Of a DNA stretch of 64,000 nt, positions 46,042 through 59,536 are shown piece after piece. The translations under genes and the position numbers were made by a program. Source of the stretch: Gyromitra esculenta. Its lineage: Eukaryota > Ascomycota > Pezizomycetes > Pezizales > Discinaceae. The notes beneath the pieces are model-generated. The model was given only the letters and a program-made list of their open reading frames with translations, was not told the origin of the DNA and did not search any database. Where the stretch lies: assembly GCA_038503075.1 (NCBI GenBank), contig JBCAML010000015.1, forward strand, positions 372,001 through 436,000. The letters are read 5' to 3'. Position 1 is the stretch's first letter. Each line of letters begins with the position of its first letter.

Positions 46042-49000
46042 GTCTACACCCTCAGGTTCGTTTCTCGTTTCCCCTGTACAATTCTGTAGTCACAATTTAC
46101 TCGAGCACATAATTTATGGCATGCTACCGCCAGCCGTTCATTCATTTGGCGAAATGGCTCGGGGGAAAAACAGATCGCAAGACGATGCAAGCGATCATTT
46201 TCTAACACCTCGTAACTTTAACCGCCGTATAGTCATTATCACTAAAAAAGTATGTTTGAGATTTTGGTTCTCGCAAGGTTGCTATGATACTTCATTCAAA
46301 CAAGCAGGTAATTTGTGGGTAGTTGGATTCATGGTACGTATCATACGGCAAGGAGATGATGAATTTAGCCAAGTTTTCTTTCGGTCAGGTTCATTCAATA
46401 GGTTTGTTTGAGGGCTGTCTGCACGAGCGCGGCGCGTCAATCATCGACAGCCAAATCTGTCTCTCAAAGCACCGCAAATAAATCATTTCAGCCTACAAAG
46501 TTTTGAACTCTATGGTCTTTGAACGGAAATGACATGCATCATCTCTATATCCCGGGAATGATAGGCTTAGTTATCCTTTTTCGGCAATTAGATGCAAATA
46601 TAGGGACTAGCAAGTGGATCAGAATTTTTGGTTGGAGACGCAGTTTCGAAGCGTCTGACAATAGATATCTGATGAGACCCCAAAAGGTGATGACGGCTTT
46701 TTCTTTCTCTACGGATAGATCAGGCTCGTCAGCCGACGGCTTGGTATGACAGATGGCCGAAACTTAAACGAGCATCGATCCAAAGGAATCGTTTTGGAGT
46801 TGTATGAATCGACGCAATAAAGAATGAAATATTTAAAACGGGTCAATATCGTTTATGAATAAACAAGAAAAAAGGAAAGAAAAAAAGAGACGCCCTCGTG
46901 GAGAGCAACGATGTTCAGCGGCTTTTATTGGATAACCTCGACCGCATCATGACTCGAACTTTGGTGTTCTGAAGCGACAGAGACTTTTTTTTAGCGCTAC
47001 CTTACGCAGTTCGTTCGTGATCAAATCAACCCTGCCTATCCATCCTATTTGCCAAAACAGCTCAGGCATGGGTCGTATTCTCTCGCAAGCCTCGAGATCT
47101 CCAAGGACATTCTCGAGGAACTGATGTTTTTTCTCGGCGAGGACTTCATATCCACATCCCCGTGCTGGCGGCCCCGATCCCACCTGAACAGTTGGTATCA
47201 CAAACGTGGGGCGTTTTAGTCAGACTTTAGATGGTGGTTGGTTGGATGCTTTGAGGTCTTCCTTTATGAAAAACCAATCAAAGTGGTGCGAGCTCCAATT
47301 ACTGGCCCTTCGACGCTTGGCCTTTTCCAGGTTAGTTTATTTTGTCACACCCACGACGTGCGAAGACACGGCAATAAAAACCTGCTGGACACCCTTGGTT
47401 CATTGGTGCGTTATTCATCAGCATCGTCGAGTGCAACCTCCCGATAACCCCTTCCCCTCGGAAATCCCTAGACTGTTATTGCACTTTTGCACTAAGTGCT
47501 GTGGCGCTGCTGAGTGTGAATGAGGGTAATCACCGCTATCGCACCGTTTTCTTGCAAACGGCATAATATTACTTCTTTTCGGCGTTCACATCATCGGAAA
47601 GAGGGGGGTTGCCTGTACCCACAGATGGTTATTGCCAGTATGCCGATCCCTATGAGCCTGAAGTAGGCAAATCTGTAGCATCACCTCCTTTACCGACGAA
47701 ACGACGAAAATCTTACACTGGATACCCTTTAGCAATCTGATGCACCCATGAAATGAAGCCTCGAATGAAGCGGTATCATACTTGTTTATTTAGTTACGGC
47801 CCCAAATTAGTGCGTGCGTCACTTTCCCTAGTGATTGCGGTAAGGATGATAGCGAAGGGGAGAGAAAAAACACAACTTCTTCCGTCAACCGTACATGGTG
47901 TTGTGACCACTACCCCAATCTCAAAATCATTATCACCAAACAACGGAAGTACGACCGACCGAGTGCATAGAGCCCAATGAAACCGCGTGGGTTACAACTT
48001 GAATATAACCTCTGTCCTACACTCTGCCGGTAGTACTCTATCGAGAGGGTTACCATAATGCAAACGCGTAATGAGCCAAGTCAATGCTACCAGTATGACC
48101 AGAGTATTTGGTGTTTTTGCTCATCACCAACCAAATCACTTGGCCATGTGGAGTTGAAGATCTAAACCTTTTGCTGCGACTCTGTCACGTTGCGGTTAAT
48201 GAATCGCTTAGCCGTCGTTCTATTGGCCGAAATGTGCCCGCAGTAGAGCCACATAAATGTCGGGAAAACCCCTCGATCGGCTCCACGTCCTGGGCCCTAG
48301 GTAACTGACCTCGGTTTGGTTGCCTCTAACATTTTCACTATCACCATTTTTTATCACTGCTGTTGCTGCGACCTCCGCTGATCAGACTATGCGGGAATTG
48401 TGAGCAACAAATATATATACAATTATATTAGGTGTTATTCCAACAAAGACCCTTGTCTCTATGTTCGACCTGAGGACGCGAAGTTTGATGCTATGCTTTT
48501 CAAACATGGAAACTCGGCTGGATCCATCTGAGTACTTAGTCCATCTGATTGTGGGATATTCCAGATAGATGAAAGAAGGTGTCTGACTTTCCGTTCGTTG
48601 TGTTTGTTGTCTCAGGTTCGTGCAGGGTTACCAGATCCCAATTCTGGCAAAAGACGGGAGTAACCACAGACATGGTCGTGGGTCAACTTGGTGCAGTCCC
48701 TTGCTGCTTACGATACAGGGCAACATTTCTATCACCCTGCATCAGCCGAAGAATAAGGGTACATAAATTGAAGAGAGTAGTTGGGGCTGGGTAGGGATCA
48801 AATAATGTGTATCCCCACCCCTCCACCATTCACAGAGTGACGAATGCTGTCATGTCCATGGAATTAAGTCTCGGAATCCATTTTCAGAGAAAAACCATCA
48901 TGTTTCTTGAAATTTCACTGCCCGCATATATGTACCGATCGATAAACACCCTTGCTCCTTTGGCCGCCACCCCCCCTCTCGTGATCGCTGCTGTGGAAAC

Positions 49001-52000
49001 AGAGGCATGAAATGGACAATGGAGTAAGCCCAATCCGTGACTGCCTGTTGTTCGGCAGCAAGTAGGCTTTATCGAACTTCTTCCTTCTAAGGTAGCCATA
49101 ATCATGAATCTTATCATGTACGGAAAGCGCCATCAAGGTTCTCTCTCCGTCGGAATCTGTCATTATGTCCGCGATGTCCCCACTAATTGCCTGAAATTTA
49201 TTTATTTTTTCTGTGGATCTCTTTGATCATGGTCATACGGCGTCTACAATATCTTCGCAGCTATTGTTGGGTATTGTGTTCTATCGGAGAACACTCTTGA
49301 TCACGGAGCGAGGGATCGGTACATATTCGTAACAATTCAAGCCATCCAACTCACCCTGGAGGACTGAACTGACGGACTGACTGCAGTCCGCACCATCCTC
49401 TTCATGTGTCAGATTTTAACCGATGTTTTGGGCCTGACTGGCCTTGACTTATGGATTGTTCTATGTCTCCCATTCACGAGTCTTCAGTGTCGATTACTTA
49501 CTCTATCTCATGTTGGCAGCCGCAGCTGCTTCTTCCGAAAATAAATTTGGCGACTAAATCCGGTTGCAAGTGCGGCGCGGTCATTAGACACAACTGGAGT
49601 AAAACTATGTTTCGGAAGCAATCAGCATCAGCATCAGCATCAGCAGCTTGTGTGGTGTGCGTGTGGTGGCCGGTCATTAGGAGGTTCTCTCCTCACTCAT
49701 GAATATATTCCCCGTATTGTATTCTTTTACTCCGGGCCGCAGCCTCCCGGAGAAGTGCGGGGGTCTATCTCCGAATGCGGCATCCACAATCAAAAGTAGA
49801 ACGAAGAGGCGGCGAGGGGAACCGAAAAGCGAGACAGCATATTATATCCTTAACTCCTCAGAAATTTTAGTAATAGGATCTACTACGATTTAGGAAGATA
49901 CAGCAACTAGAGCCTTTTCATGTGCTGGCCTGGAAACTAGACTGTAACCGCATGGAAGATTCTCTGTCCCTCTTCATACTCTAGGTACGTCAAGTAAGTA
50001 GTTCGTCTGTTGTTGCCTATTGTCTCTTTGGACTTTCCCGGTACATGCATGAATTGAAGATTTTCGATGCGAGTAGAGTACAACTTTGAGGAGCCTGCAC
50101 TCTTCTGTTGCCTGCAGACCCCGGGTCAATACTCTAGCGAGATTTCAATGCCGAACATGATAAACTGCTCATCTGAGAGCACGTAAAGAAGTACCGGCCC
50201 GTGAATACACCTGGCACACGATCTTTTTTTTTTTTTCATTACGATAGTTTGAAGGTGAACTATTGAGATTGCTTCTGGCAATCTTGTTTTTCGCCCCTAC
50301 ACCCCCCGAGACAACACTAGACATGAACGCCCTATTTTCGAAGTATTCCTAGAGCAGTTCAATAGCAAGCCGCCACAGAGAGACTGTGGCATAATACCTT
50401 CGTAATTATCTATTTATGCCTCGCGTTAAAATTTCAAAGGTCAACGCTACCTTATTGAAGTAGTATTTCACAGCAGTCACATTTGAGATCCACCTCCCGC
50501 TTAGGCTCAAACATCAATCAGGTAAATTACAACAATTACGGGGAGAAGCCGACACGAAGTAGGTACAACACTCATATTTAGTCGTTTGCTATGAGGGGGA
50601 ACTGATTTGCTTTTTCTGCCCCCCCTCCTAACATGCATGAGACTATGGCTGTTAGGCAGCTTTGTAAAGCTTCTTCTTTGGCCGTCTGACGGTTCCGAAA
50701 CGTCACAGCAAATGATTTTTGAACACCAAATTTCTTCGTAAAGCTTAGCGTCTCGGTGTACGGGACTAGTTTGTTTTCCAGTGTGGACATATATCCTTTA
50801 CCGTATACCAGGGTTAATTGGAGTTTTATCGAACAAATGTGCGGATGCAAAAACCACGTGCGCATACATACATAATTTGGATGGAAAACTACAGGTTCGG
50901 TGTGAGCATGTATGTTGTGACGTTCGTCATATATGAGATGGAAGCCCCAGAGCGAAATTTCGGAAACGCCTAAGGCGAAGCTTTGATGGTTTATTGGTTG
51001 TATTTATGGAGAGAGCGATTAACTTTCTGTACAGGTTCAACTAACGGATCTTCCAAACCCCCGCCTTATCGGATAGCGATTTAAAATCACACCACACCAA
51101 TGCAGACTGAAACCGAAAATATTTTAGTATTAAAGTTTGGGGTTATGGACAGGTAATCTGGATTTCTATGTCTTGGGTGATTAAATTTGCCGAATGGAGG
51201 CTATCGTTTGCGTCTTCCATTTCCCGGTCAGCATCCGAGCATGGTAGTACATTTATGTACGTTGGACCAAACTGTTATAATTGGAATAAACCTTTATGCA
51301 ATACGATCTGGCAAGGGAAGGGGGGCTGAGGGCTTAGTTCTCGGCGGCGACTATTTAAAGGCGCGAGTGATATTATATGAAATGAAATGAATCAGTATGT
51401 TGTGCTGTATTACAGAGGCTGCCAAGCAAGTATTCCTGCAGAAATATTGCGTAAGTCTTGGGGCATGCTTTAGCGCCAGACTGTAGTTGATTAGGGCGAT
51501 CTGTGGGATATTCGTCCGTATCGATAAATTATCTCCATGGGCTAGGTGTTCTGAGTTGCTTTCTTTTGTTTTTTTTTTTGCTGCAAGGATGTAGGCAAAT
51601 GATGTCCTTTTTACATGCCTTTGAGCTTGGCGGATCGGAAGCCCTGAGTTGGTAACTTATTCATAGAAAATCACTCGCGCTTGAAAACGTAAATCTACAA
51701 ATCTATTTATAGTAGCTGCTAGTAAGCGATACTAATTTAGTTAATACTATAAAAGGAATCTTGTGAAAAGGCAAATGGCTTTTTCTGTTACATTTATTAT
51801 ACTCTAATTTCAAAAGGTCGTTTTGTCTAGGCTGCCGTACCCGTTCAGTGCGATACTGCTAGGCTTATTCCTATCCTTCTTGCCTTTGGTTCCGGCGCGA
51901 CGCGACCTAGGGCTGGGTGTGAGGCTATATTGATACTACATATATTGAGAATTCCTTTTGGCTTTAACAGCTAATCGTAGCTTCCGATCCACCTGTAATT

Positions 52001-53870
52001 TCACGGAAGCTGTATTGGGCAAAAGAATTTTAGGTAGACCAGCTTGCTCGCACCAGAAATCATATCAATTTCACATATTTTAATTCATATAGCACTAAGA
52101 CGATTCAAGTGAGCTGTTGCTTGCAGCACACGCGAAGAGCGAAAAGGCTGTCGTGGTTTTCCTTCGGGTTAGCTTAATATATGACCTGTCACGAGGGAAG
52201 TGCGGAGAAAGGAAGAGAAGAAAAAAAATGAAAATCAGATAATGCTAATTCGGTGAGATGAAATAAACAGATCTCGGACTTTTTTTTCTCTCTTGAAATG
52301 TTTTTATCGCTAGGCCCACAATACTTGACCGTATATACGGGCAGCCTTAATTTGTGTGTGTGTGTTTCAGTCTTGAATTGTGTTTATCATCGTTTCCCGG
52401 CAGAATCGTGTTGGTGTGAGTATGAGCTGGTTAATGATCCCAAAACTCCCAAAGAGAATTTACCTATCGCTATCATAATTTCGATAAAAAGACCAAGATT
52501 CGGATCACGCCACATAATCTCATATGCTGGCCAGTAAAGTCAACAGACGTAATAGCAAAATCCCGATTTGGTCTGGTGTGGGGCAATCAGGTTGACCACA
52601 GGCAGAGACAAAGCTGGCCAAGTCACTGTGCCACCGTGGCAAAATAACACTGGGGACTTTACTCAGCCTCAGTTTTCTCAGCCACGTGTGATATAGGCGC
52701 TCCACGTTAAGAATCGAAAAAAGTGTTTAGGGCGTTGGGAGACGGTAGAATGGTATAGATCGAATGTCTCAGGCTATGGACGACCAAGCCCCATAGTTTT
52801 ATTTTTTTTGGTGAGATTTTTTCAGGGCCGTTGGGCGACATGTAAGGAGATCGGTGATTCAAGGTATTCAGCAGGTAGCACCGTTAAGGAAAGGCTGATA
52901 CGTGTCTGATCTTTTTGAACACAATATGGAGCCCTGCATCGCCTAGAGTAATATAGTTCAAATTTATTGGAATTGTGGCTGCAGCGGATCGGAAGTAAAT
53001 GCAAAGGGTCAGGTTTTCAACAAGCCTTTTAAAAAGCTATTCAGCGATCTAGCTGACACCATACCCGAAAGGTCAACACTTTTAAAAGCCCCTCTAATAT
53101 CTTATCCGTAACGCATATTTTAAGTTGTAGCCATAAGTTATTCGCTATTCGCGTTTTGCTAGTGAATAGTTGCATTTGTGAGGTCGGCCGGCTGTCCACC
53201 TTTCAACAAGCCTTTTTTCTCTCTTGATGAGTGGTGGTGGTTGTTTGATGACGGCCAACGATCGATAACTGATCCCGTAAACCATGAAACTTCTTTTTTT
53301 TGATGCACGGGTGGTGATCACATGGAAATGCCAAGTTTGTGCTACGTGAAGTGTCAACGGGGACAAACCTTATCTCAACAACAGACAGAGCCTGAGGATC
53401 TCGCAGTTAGCCCTTGAGGTAGGGGAGTTTATTGGACCAAGCTTCGAGCCTGATTCTATGAAACATCAGATGCGTCAGAAATTTCGAATGTTTTTTACTT
53501 TAGATGCGTGTAATTTGATTGTTTTCTGATAAATCATTGATGAGTTGGTGTTTTTGGCGTTCCATATGACCTGGTAGCTTATATCACAAACAAAATTTAG
53601 CTTATAATAAATGGCCTATTCACCGGATCCTCTGGTGCGCTGGTTTTTTTTTTTGGAGTACATACATGTAGGTAGGTTGTTATATCCTTCTAAGAATCAT
53701 AAGCGCTTGTAAGACGAGTCTAGACTCGACATTCTAAATCGGTAGGGGTTTATTTATAACGATTTTAATACTAGTTACCCGTTCAAGGCCTAGGCTTCTA
53801 TTTTGCTTTTCCTAGTTTTTTTTTTTTTTGCTATGATAGTTTTCGGTAAAATCAAATTAAAGCTGGTAAG
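46042..53870. other. Gene-poor AT-rich tract
   Basis: Nearly 8 kb without a recognisable gene. Short frames such as the minus 46947-47201 (84 codons, GCGYEVLAEKKHQFLENVLG) and the minus 50578-50865 look protein-like but are isolated and unassigned. There is a CAGCAT/ATCAGC microsatellite at 49620-49650, poly-T runs at 50226 and 51570, and TACATGTA at 53663. It is probably decayed mobile DNA. Confidence 0.4.
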
Positions 53871-53952
53871 TACATGTGAGTGTCGTTCAGCGAAAATGCA
53901 CCATAACTATCTTGGCAGTTATGGGACATTTTCGCTGAACGACACTCATGTA
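53871..53952. mobile_element. Near-perfect 82-bp hairpin element
   Basis: The left arm TACATG(TG)AGTGTCGTTC then AGCGAAAATG pairs with the right arm CATTTTCGCTGAACGACA then CTCATGTA. Inside, CCATAACT pairs with AGTTATGG around the loop ATCTTGGC. Only a TG and a dinucleotide bulge interrupt the stem. The left arm plus loop (53878-53915) recurs at 18578-18615 with one difference in 38 bases. No coding capacity. It fits a tiny MITE or a mobile palindromic unit. Confidence 0.8.
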
Positions 53953-55826
53953 ATGTAATAGATGTGCTACTTCAAAGTTTCCCTGTACATCTATTGAAAA
54001 TAGATCTGAAGATGTAACACTGCATACCACTACATGTACTGTGCCTTTGGTGTCATCTTGTATAGGACTTATTATTCATCTACCCGCTGATGAAATATCG
54101 GGTGTAAAATTGTGGTTCAAATCTCTGTCTATCTGTTTATTCGGCATATTTAGATTGTAATAAAAAAACTGGAATTGCTGGCCCTATAAAAAGCGTACGA
54201 CGCAAGGTCTCCAACAACTTTAATAACAATAAATGATTAATAAACATGTTCTTTATATCCCGACAGTGCTGTTAGTATTTAATTTGGCTTCTTCCAGTGA
54301 TAAAAAACTCTAGAGGTTTCGATGGGGTTCGAACTTGAGCCTCTAGTTAACTAATCATTTATTTACTTATTTTATCGCTAGGTACATTCTGCCCTAGGCT
54401 ATGGTGCTTCTGGATAACCAACTATAATAGTCTGGCGCAGGTCCTAAATAGCTGTGTCACTACTACTGGGCTTAGAGTGTATACCGTTTCAATCACGGCG
54501 TTGCCTTATAGTGCTGAGTGTGGTTGTATTGGAACCTTGTTTACGATGTCCTCTGATACCGACACTACCTTCCTATAAACGCAGGGTACAGGAGTTGGGA
54601 CTGCTAAAGTTGCTAGTGACACGGTGCTACAGGCGGCGGTAGCTATTGCCCAAGAACGGTGTTGGTAACCCCGACCCTATCCAGCGCGATGCGGTATATG
54701 GGCGTCAAAAGTATCGCTTTGAATTCAACCTTTTTGTTGCTTAGTGGCTCGTTTATTGCGGCCGTGGTCGGGGTGTATAGATTCTGAACGAACCTGAACA
54801 TATATATACTATTGTGCTGATGTGCGACTTTATGCGTTTGGGATGTATGGCTCTGAGTCTGAAAGTTTGGTCGTATGATCACTAGCGGGGCACGAGGAAA
54901 TCTGTATGAACACAGACCCATGACTGGTTTCGACCTATATCTTTAGATCCTGAAAAAGAGTCATCTAGCAATTTGCATGTACCCGTAGTATCTTCGTATG
55001 GCTAGGACAAGATTCTGGAGGAACTGTATATTATGTGTCGTCCTATGCCACGCCTAATATCCGCTTCTGGGCGACACTGTTGTACCCGTCAGCTTAACAT
55101 ATCAGTACCTGTTCAACATGGTAGGTTGTTGGGGGTTCAGGGCATCTAATAGGGGATCTTCAGGTGGAGTAGGGCCTCATCGTCATCGAAGTAATCGTCT
55201 TAGAGAAACTCAAGCTCTACTCCTGCACAACTTTAATATACCCAAATGTGCGCAATTGAAGACTTAGTGCTGTATCTACTGGCAGCACCTAAATCAATGG
55301 AGGATGACCCTAAGATATGGCGCATATTCCAATATAAAAAATCTAAAGAGGTTTAGTTGGTACTTTTTAGTAATTCCTAAAGTGGTAATGTTTTTGAAAA
55401 GAATATGGATACCGTATTTAATCAACCTCTAGAAGGCTATTTTGTTGACTTAAGTGTCCTGAACGTGTTACTATACTCACAACATCTTCGCAGAGGTTAT
55501 TCTCGGTTAGAGGTTGGAAAAGGAGGAGGGCAAGGTCCATCCCAACAGGCCTCGAATAAGAGAAAAGAAAAGTACAAATCCTGGCTTTGAAGTAAACAGT
55601 AGTCTCTAGAGTAATGATAACAATGTAAACATCAGGCTCTGGAAATATAGAAAGCACCGTTTTTTCACAAACCCAATGGTGCACCTTAAACCAACCAAAA
55701 AACTCAAAAGTAAAACACACACTACTGTCAATGATAATCGATGCACTTTTTCGTGCTTCCTCTAAAACGTCATTTTCTCCTTAGCGGAAAGAAATAACAC
55801 ATCGTACGGGGCCTCAAGAATACTTT
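53953..55826. other. Gene-poor tract with a tRNA-like box
   Basis: No gene is recognised. At 54323-54335 GGGGTTCGAACTTGAG is, on either strand, close to a polymerase III B box and is flanked by CTCTAGAGG/CCTCTAG inverted repeats. TACATGTA occurs at 54031. It resembles decayed mobile DNA; the frames lack motifs. Confidence 0.35.
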
Positions 55827-57279
55827 CTATCTTAATACCTTTAGCTCTAGCGGGATGCTACTGCCCTTCCCACCACTTTTATAAACCTTTTCCAAACTTT
55901 GAAACAACCTTGGTCCTGGAAAATCATCCTCCCGTTTAAACTTCCATCTGCCGTCATCTACAACTATCCTCTTCAGTGTTCCGTTATTGCTTCTCCTTCC
56001 CGGTAAGGGCAAAGAAAAGCTACTCGGATCGTTCCAGTCCCTCGTTGGTGGTTTAGCCGGTGCGGTGCGTCGTGTAGAAGGTACTACTGAAGGCACCAGT
56101 TGAGGCGAATTAGACGAAATGCCTACTGCTTTAAGCGCTGCAATGAGAGCCGAGCTTACTTTGGGATTTGGTGTGCTTTTGATTGACGACGGAGGCAATC
56201 GTGGCGGGGGCGGTAGTGGTGTATTTGGTCGTGAGGTTTGTGAAGCTGTCGTTCGAGGAGGATATTCTGTTTTTGGTCGTGGGGTAATAGTGGTAGATAT
56301 TTTTCCAATTGGAGGCCTGGGTGGGACTAGAGAAGGAGCTAGCAGTGGATATGGAGACAAAGGAGCAACTTTTGGTGTTGTAGAGGAGAGAGGTGCGGTG
56401 TCGGAAGGGAAAGCAGAGGTTGGTCGCTTCTGAGATGTCGGAGGAACTTTTCGGAAGGAGGATTGCTGGGCCTGGGCAGAAGGGATGGGTGAGCGGGATT
56501 CTATGGAACGAGAAGGAGAGGGCTGTAGCGTTGAAAAGCGTTGGTAGGGGACTTACGGGGTGAAGTGGAGTAATGTCGATGGTATCGGCAGACATGTAGG
56601 AGGAAAAACGAGATGCTGGTGACATTAAATGTTAGCTTTTGTGATTAACTGCTAAAATGCACCACACAATAAATTGGAACATAATTCGTCACTCGGAATT
56701 TCTCAACGGATTTTTCTAAATTCGGGGTCGAGTGACAAACTATGACAGAAACAAATCAAGAAGCATACCTCCAGTATCCACACCTCCTCTATTTCTTAGC
56801 TTTGGCATTCCTTCAGCAAACAATCCTGTCGGTCTTGGAGCAGGTGATGGAGGCGTTATAGCTCCACAACATGCACCATCTACACCTCCTAGGGCAATTG
56901 CAACTTTACTTCCGCTCCTCACTCTTAAGCTACAGGATTTCGCTAGACCACCACTCCCTCCTGGTGTGTCAAAGCTCTCAATAACTGTGGGAGTGCTACA
57001 GTCGCTGGCCACAACTCGGCAGAGTTCAGCCCTCCCGACAATATCGGTATTGAGGGTTCCCTGGACACGAATACTAGTTAGTGAGACATCCATTTCAGAG
57101 CGAGTCATGGAAGTGACCTGATTGATAGCGACTACTGTAGATCGCTTTGGTAGGGTATTTCTACGCGGGAGAAGAAGAGGTGGAGATGGAGGAGGTGGTT
57201 GAAGAAGTGGGGGAGGTGGGGGAGATGGCTCACAACTAGATCCCGATGGGGGCGATGGAGGGGGGAACTGGATAGGCAT
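55827..57279 (-). CDS. VRP1: Verprolin (WIP/Vrp1-like) actin-regulatory protein
   Basis: Partner of WASP/Las17 in Arp2/3-driven actin assembly at endocytic sites. Three exons (57279-56769, 56615-56557, 56522-55827) join to 421 residues. The N-terminus has P runs (EPSPPPPPLLQPPPPSPP). GLFAEGMPKLRNRGGVDTG (about 150-170) matches the conserved verprolin block. A P/S-rich centre follows. The C-terminal DDGRWKFKREDDFPGPRLF then KGSSIPL fits the WASP WH1-binding segment. The expected WH2 actin-binding motif near the N-terminus is not clear: LLLPRRNTLPKRS is in the right place but poorly matching. It is shorter than many Vrp1 proteins. Splice phases agree and no stop interrupts the frame. Confidence 0.78.
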
Positions 57280-59536
57280 TGATGATATACGTGATTGATG
57301 ATGGAATAGGTTTAAAGGCCAGTTTTTGGATTAAGGAAGCGATTCTGATGGTGTGAATGTCTTCCTTTGAGGGAGTGCCTCTTAATGCACATATGTGGCG
57401 TCGATGGACCGTTGGTCATGCCGCGTTAGATCAATAGCTAGTTTGAGGCCAACGAGCTCCGCCACCGGCTAAAGGACTGTATGAGTTTGTCAGATATGTA
57501 CTTCATATGGTGCTCTGATTCACGGTGAACTCACCTTCAAATTCTATTCTCCCCGCTTCCTATTCCTCCTTAAAGTTATGACTTGGCTGTCTGGTAGTAG
57601 TGGTGACGCGTACGAGATATTGAGCCCTCAAGATTTAGCTTCCTATGCAGCTCACCCTCTTAATGTTAGTCATAAGTCTCTAAACTGTTACATATAGTTA
57701 CATAACCTTTCCTAATTACATCACTGTGCTTTGAAAGAAATTTCGCAAGGGAGTTCCAACCCCAGGTTCTTCTTGAGTCATCGATCGTTACGTCCTTCAC
57801 CCAAAGATATCCTGACCGATCTGGCACAATCGGAGCTTTAGCGAATAGTATCTGACGCCCGCGCAGATTTTGGTAATATCGATTTGATAGCTTGGTACTG
57901 ATTGAAAAACAAAGGTTGCCTGGGGTCCCCAATCCCTGTCTCACTATACGAGAGTAAAAAAAGCTCATGGGAAAAACATTACAGGGCTACTACAACACGA
58001 CGACGCAAAACAGGCCAAAAAATGGTGTGTAACATTCTATTAGAAGTATTTTGGTCAGCTTTCTCAAGTGCGTTACGGGAGGGCTTGCTTCGGTTATGCC
58101 TTACGTAGTGGCTGTTTGGTGCTTCATACCCCCTGTACGGACACCATACCTTGACCCTTGTGCACTGCTACTCTATTGTTGCATTATGTATCTTTACCGG
58201 AATTTCAGTCCTAGTACGAACATTGGCTATGTGCTAGACATACCAGGCTGGTTTTATATTCGCTAGGTCTAGTACTATATCTGGCCTTGGGTAGACACTA
58301 TAGCTATTGATGCCCAAATGGCGCGTCAGGTAATTAAGGCCCTCATCATGAGTTCACGGGGTCTCAATCTAACCCAATCTTTTTCCTAACTTACACTCAA
58401 ATATGTTTTTATCGGACTTGCGTCCGATGGCTGTTAGGTATTAAACTTGCCTTGCTCCTTTCGCTAAGGGCGACGGCATAGATATATAACTTGGCTCTGC
58501 GTGTCATACGCCATCGATTACTCTTATCCAATAAATTTTGATGGAAATATCTCATCCTCTGAAAGAGTGGTTTCTGGAGAGATTGGATCTCACCTGATAT
58601 GTATGTTTATTTTCTAGATTTTTGCTTGTTTAGGTTTAAAGCAGCGTAAACGGGATGATTATGTATGTTTCTAATGCTCGGCATTGACTCCGCCGACGTG
58701 CTCATGAAGCTTTTTTGTCTCGGAATTTGCCGGTTTCTCGCTAAGCATCGCTTGCGCTACTAAATAACGCTAATCGGGAATCTAAGCCAAGTCTTTAGTT
58801 CGCTCACTGGGTCGCCTTGACTCCCGGAGGCTGTAGTACAACGTTCTATGCCAACTAACATTTTGAAATTATGCACAATCAGTCAAGTATATACAGGCTT
58901 GTACTGGGGCAGTGTACAGAACCACTTATCCCAACCATTACAAAACGATGCCCGGAATGTCTCCTTCTCCATCTCCCTTGTCTCCCTATAATATGCCCTG
59001 AAGATTTATAAAGGAGAAAAAAACCTTTTAACCCAACTGATAGGAGAGGTGCACGATAGATAGCCAAAGGATAGATACCCCGGTCAAATCTGGTTTTCCG
59101 TTCGTACAGCTCATTTCCTTGAGTCATGCGCCATCACCATCCGCCCATCCATAATAGTAAAAAAATACATCGGTTTTACAAGAAACTACAAAATCAGTAA
59201 TGAGAACAAAGGTATCACAACCATAAGAAATACACCGATGAAACCAATAAGAAAACGCTAATTCTCGCAACTCCAAAAACGGGAATGTAATAAAGAAATC
59301 ACCAAAAAGAAAATACCCATAAACCCCTGCCCAAAGGATAGAAAAACAGCATCTTGCTACCCTTAACCCCTGTGTATTAAATTTACCTCCTGGCCCACGG
59401 TTATTCGGTCACAACCATACTACAGATTTTGTGCCAGAATCGCAACCTCATCTATACCATTTCCCTTCCAATGTAGAGGTTGACGTGCATGCAGAGCCAT
59501 GCCGTCCCACCATGATTATATATTTCATCGTAGGCT
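57280..59536. other. Intergenic between verprolin and CHS7
   Basis: This contains the verprolin promoter (57280-57600) and then AT-rich DNA without a recognised gene. The 100-codon minus frame at 57666-57968 and the plus frames opposite it have no motif. The CHS7 3' flank occupies about 59130-59536. Confidence 0.4.

Noticed and set aside
54323..54335. tRNA gene
   Set aside because: Only a B-box-like GGTTCGAAC is present; no A box at the right distance and no cloverleaf.
55418..55720. 100-codon minus frame next to verprolin
   Set aside because: No motif, and a competing frame lies on the other strand in AT-rich DNA.
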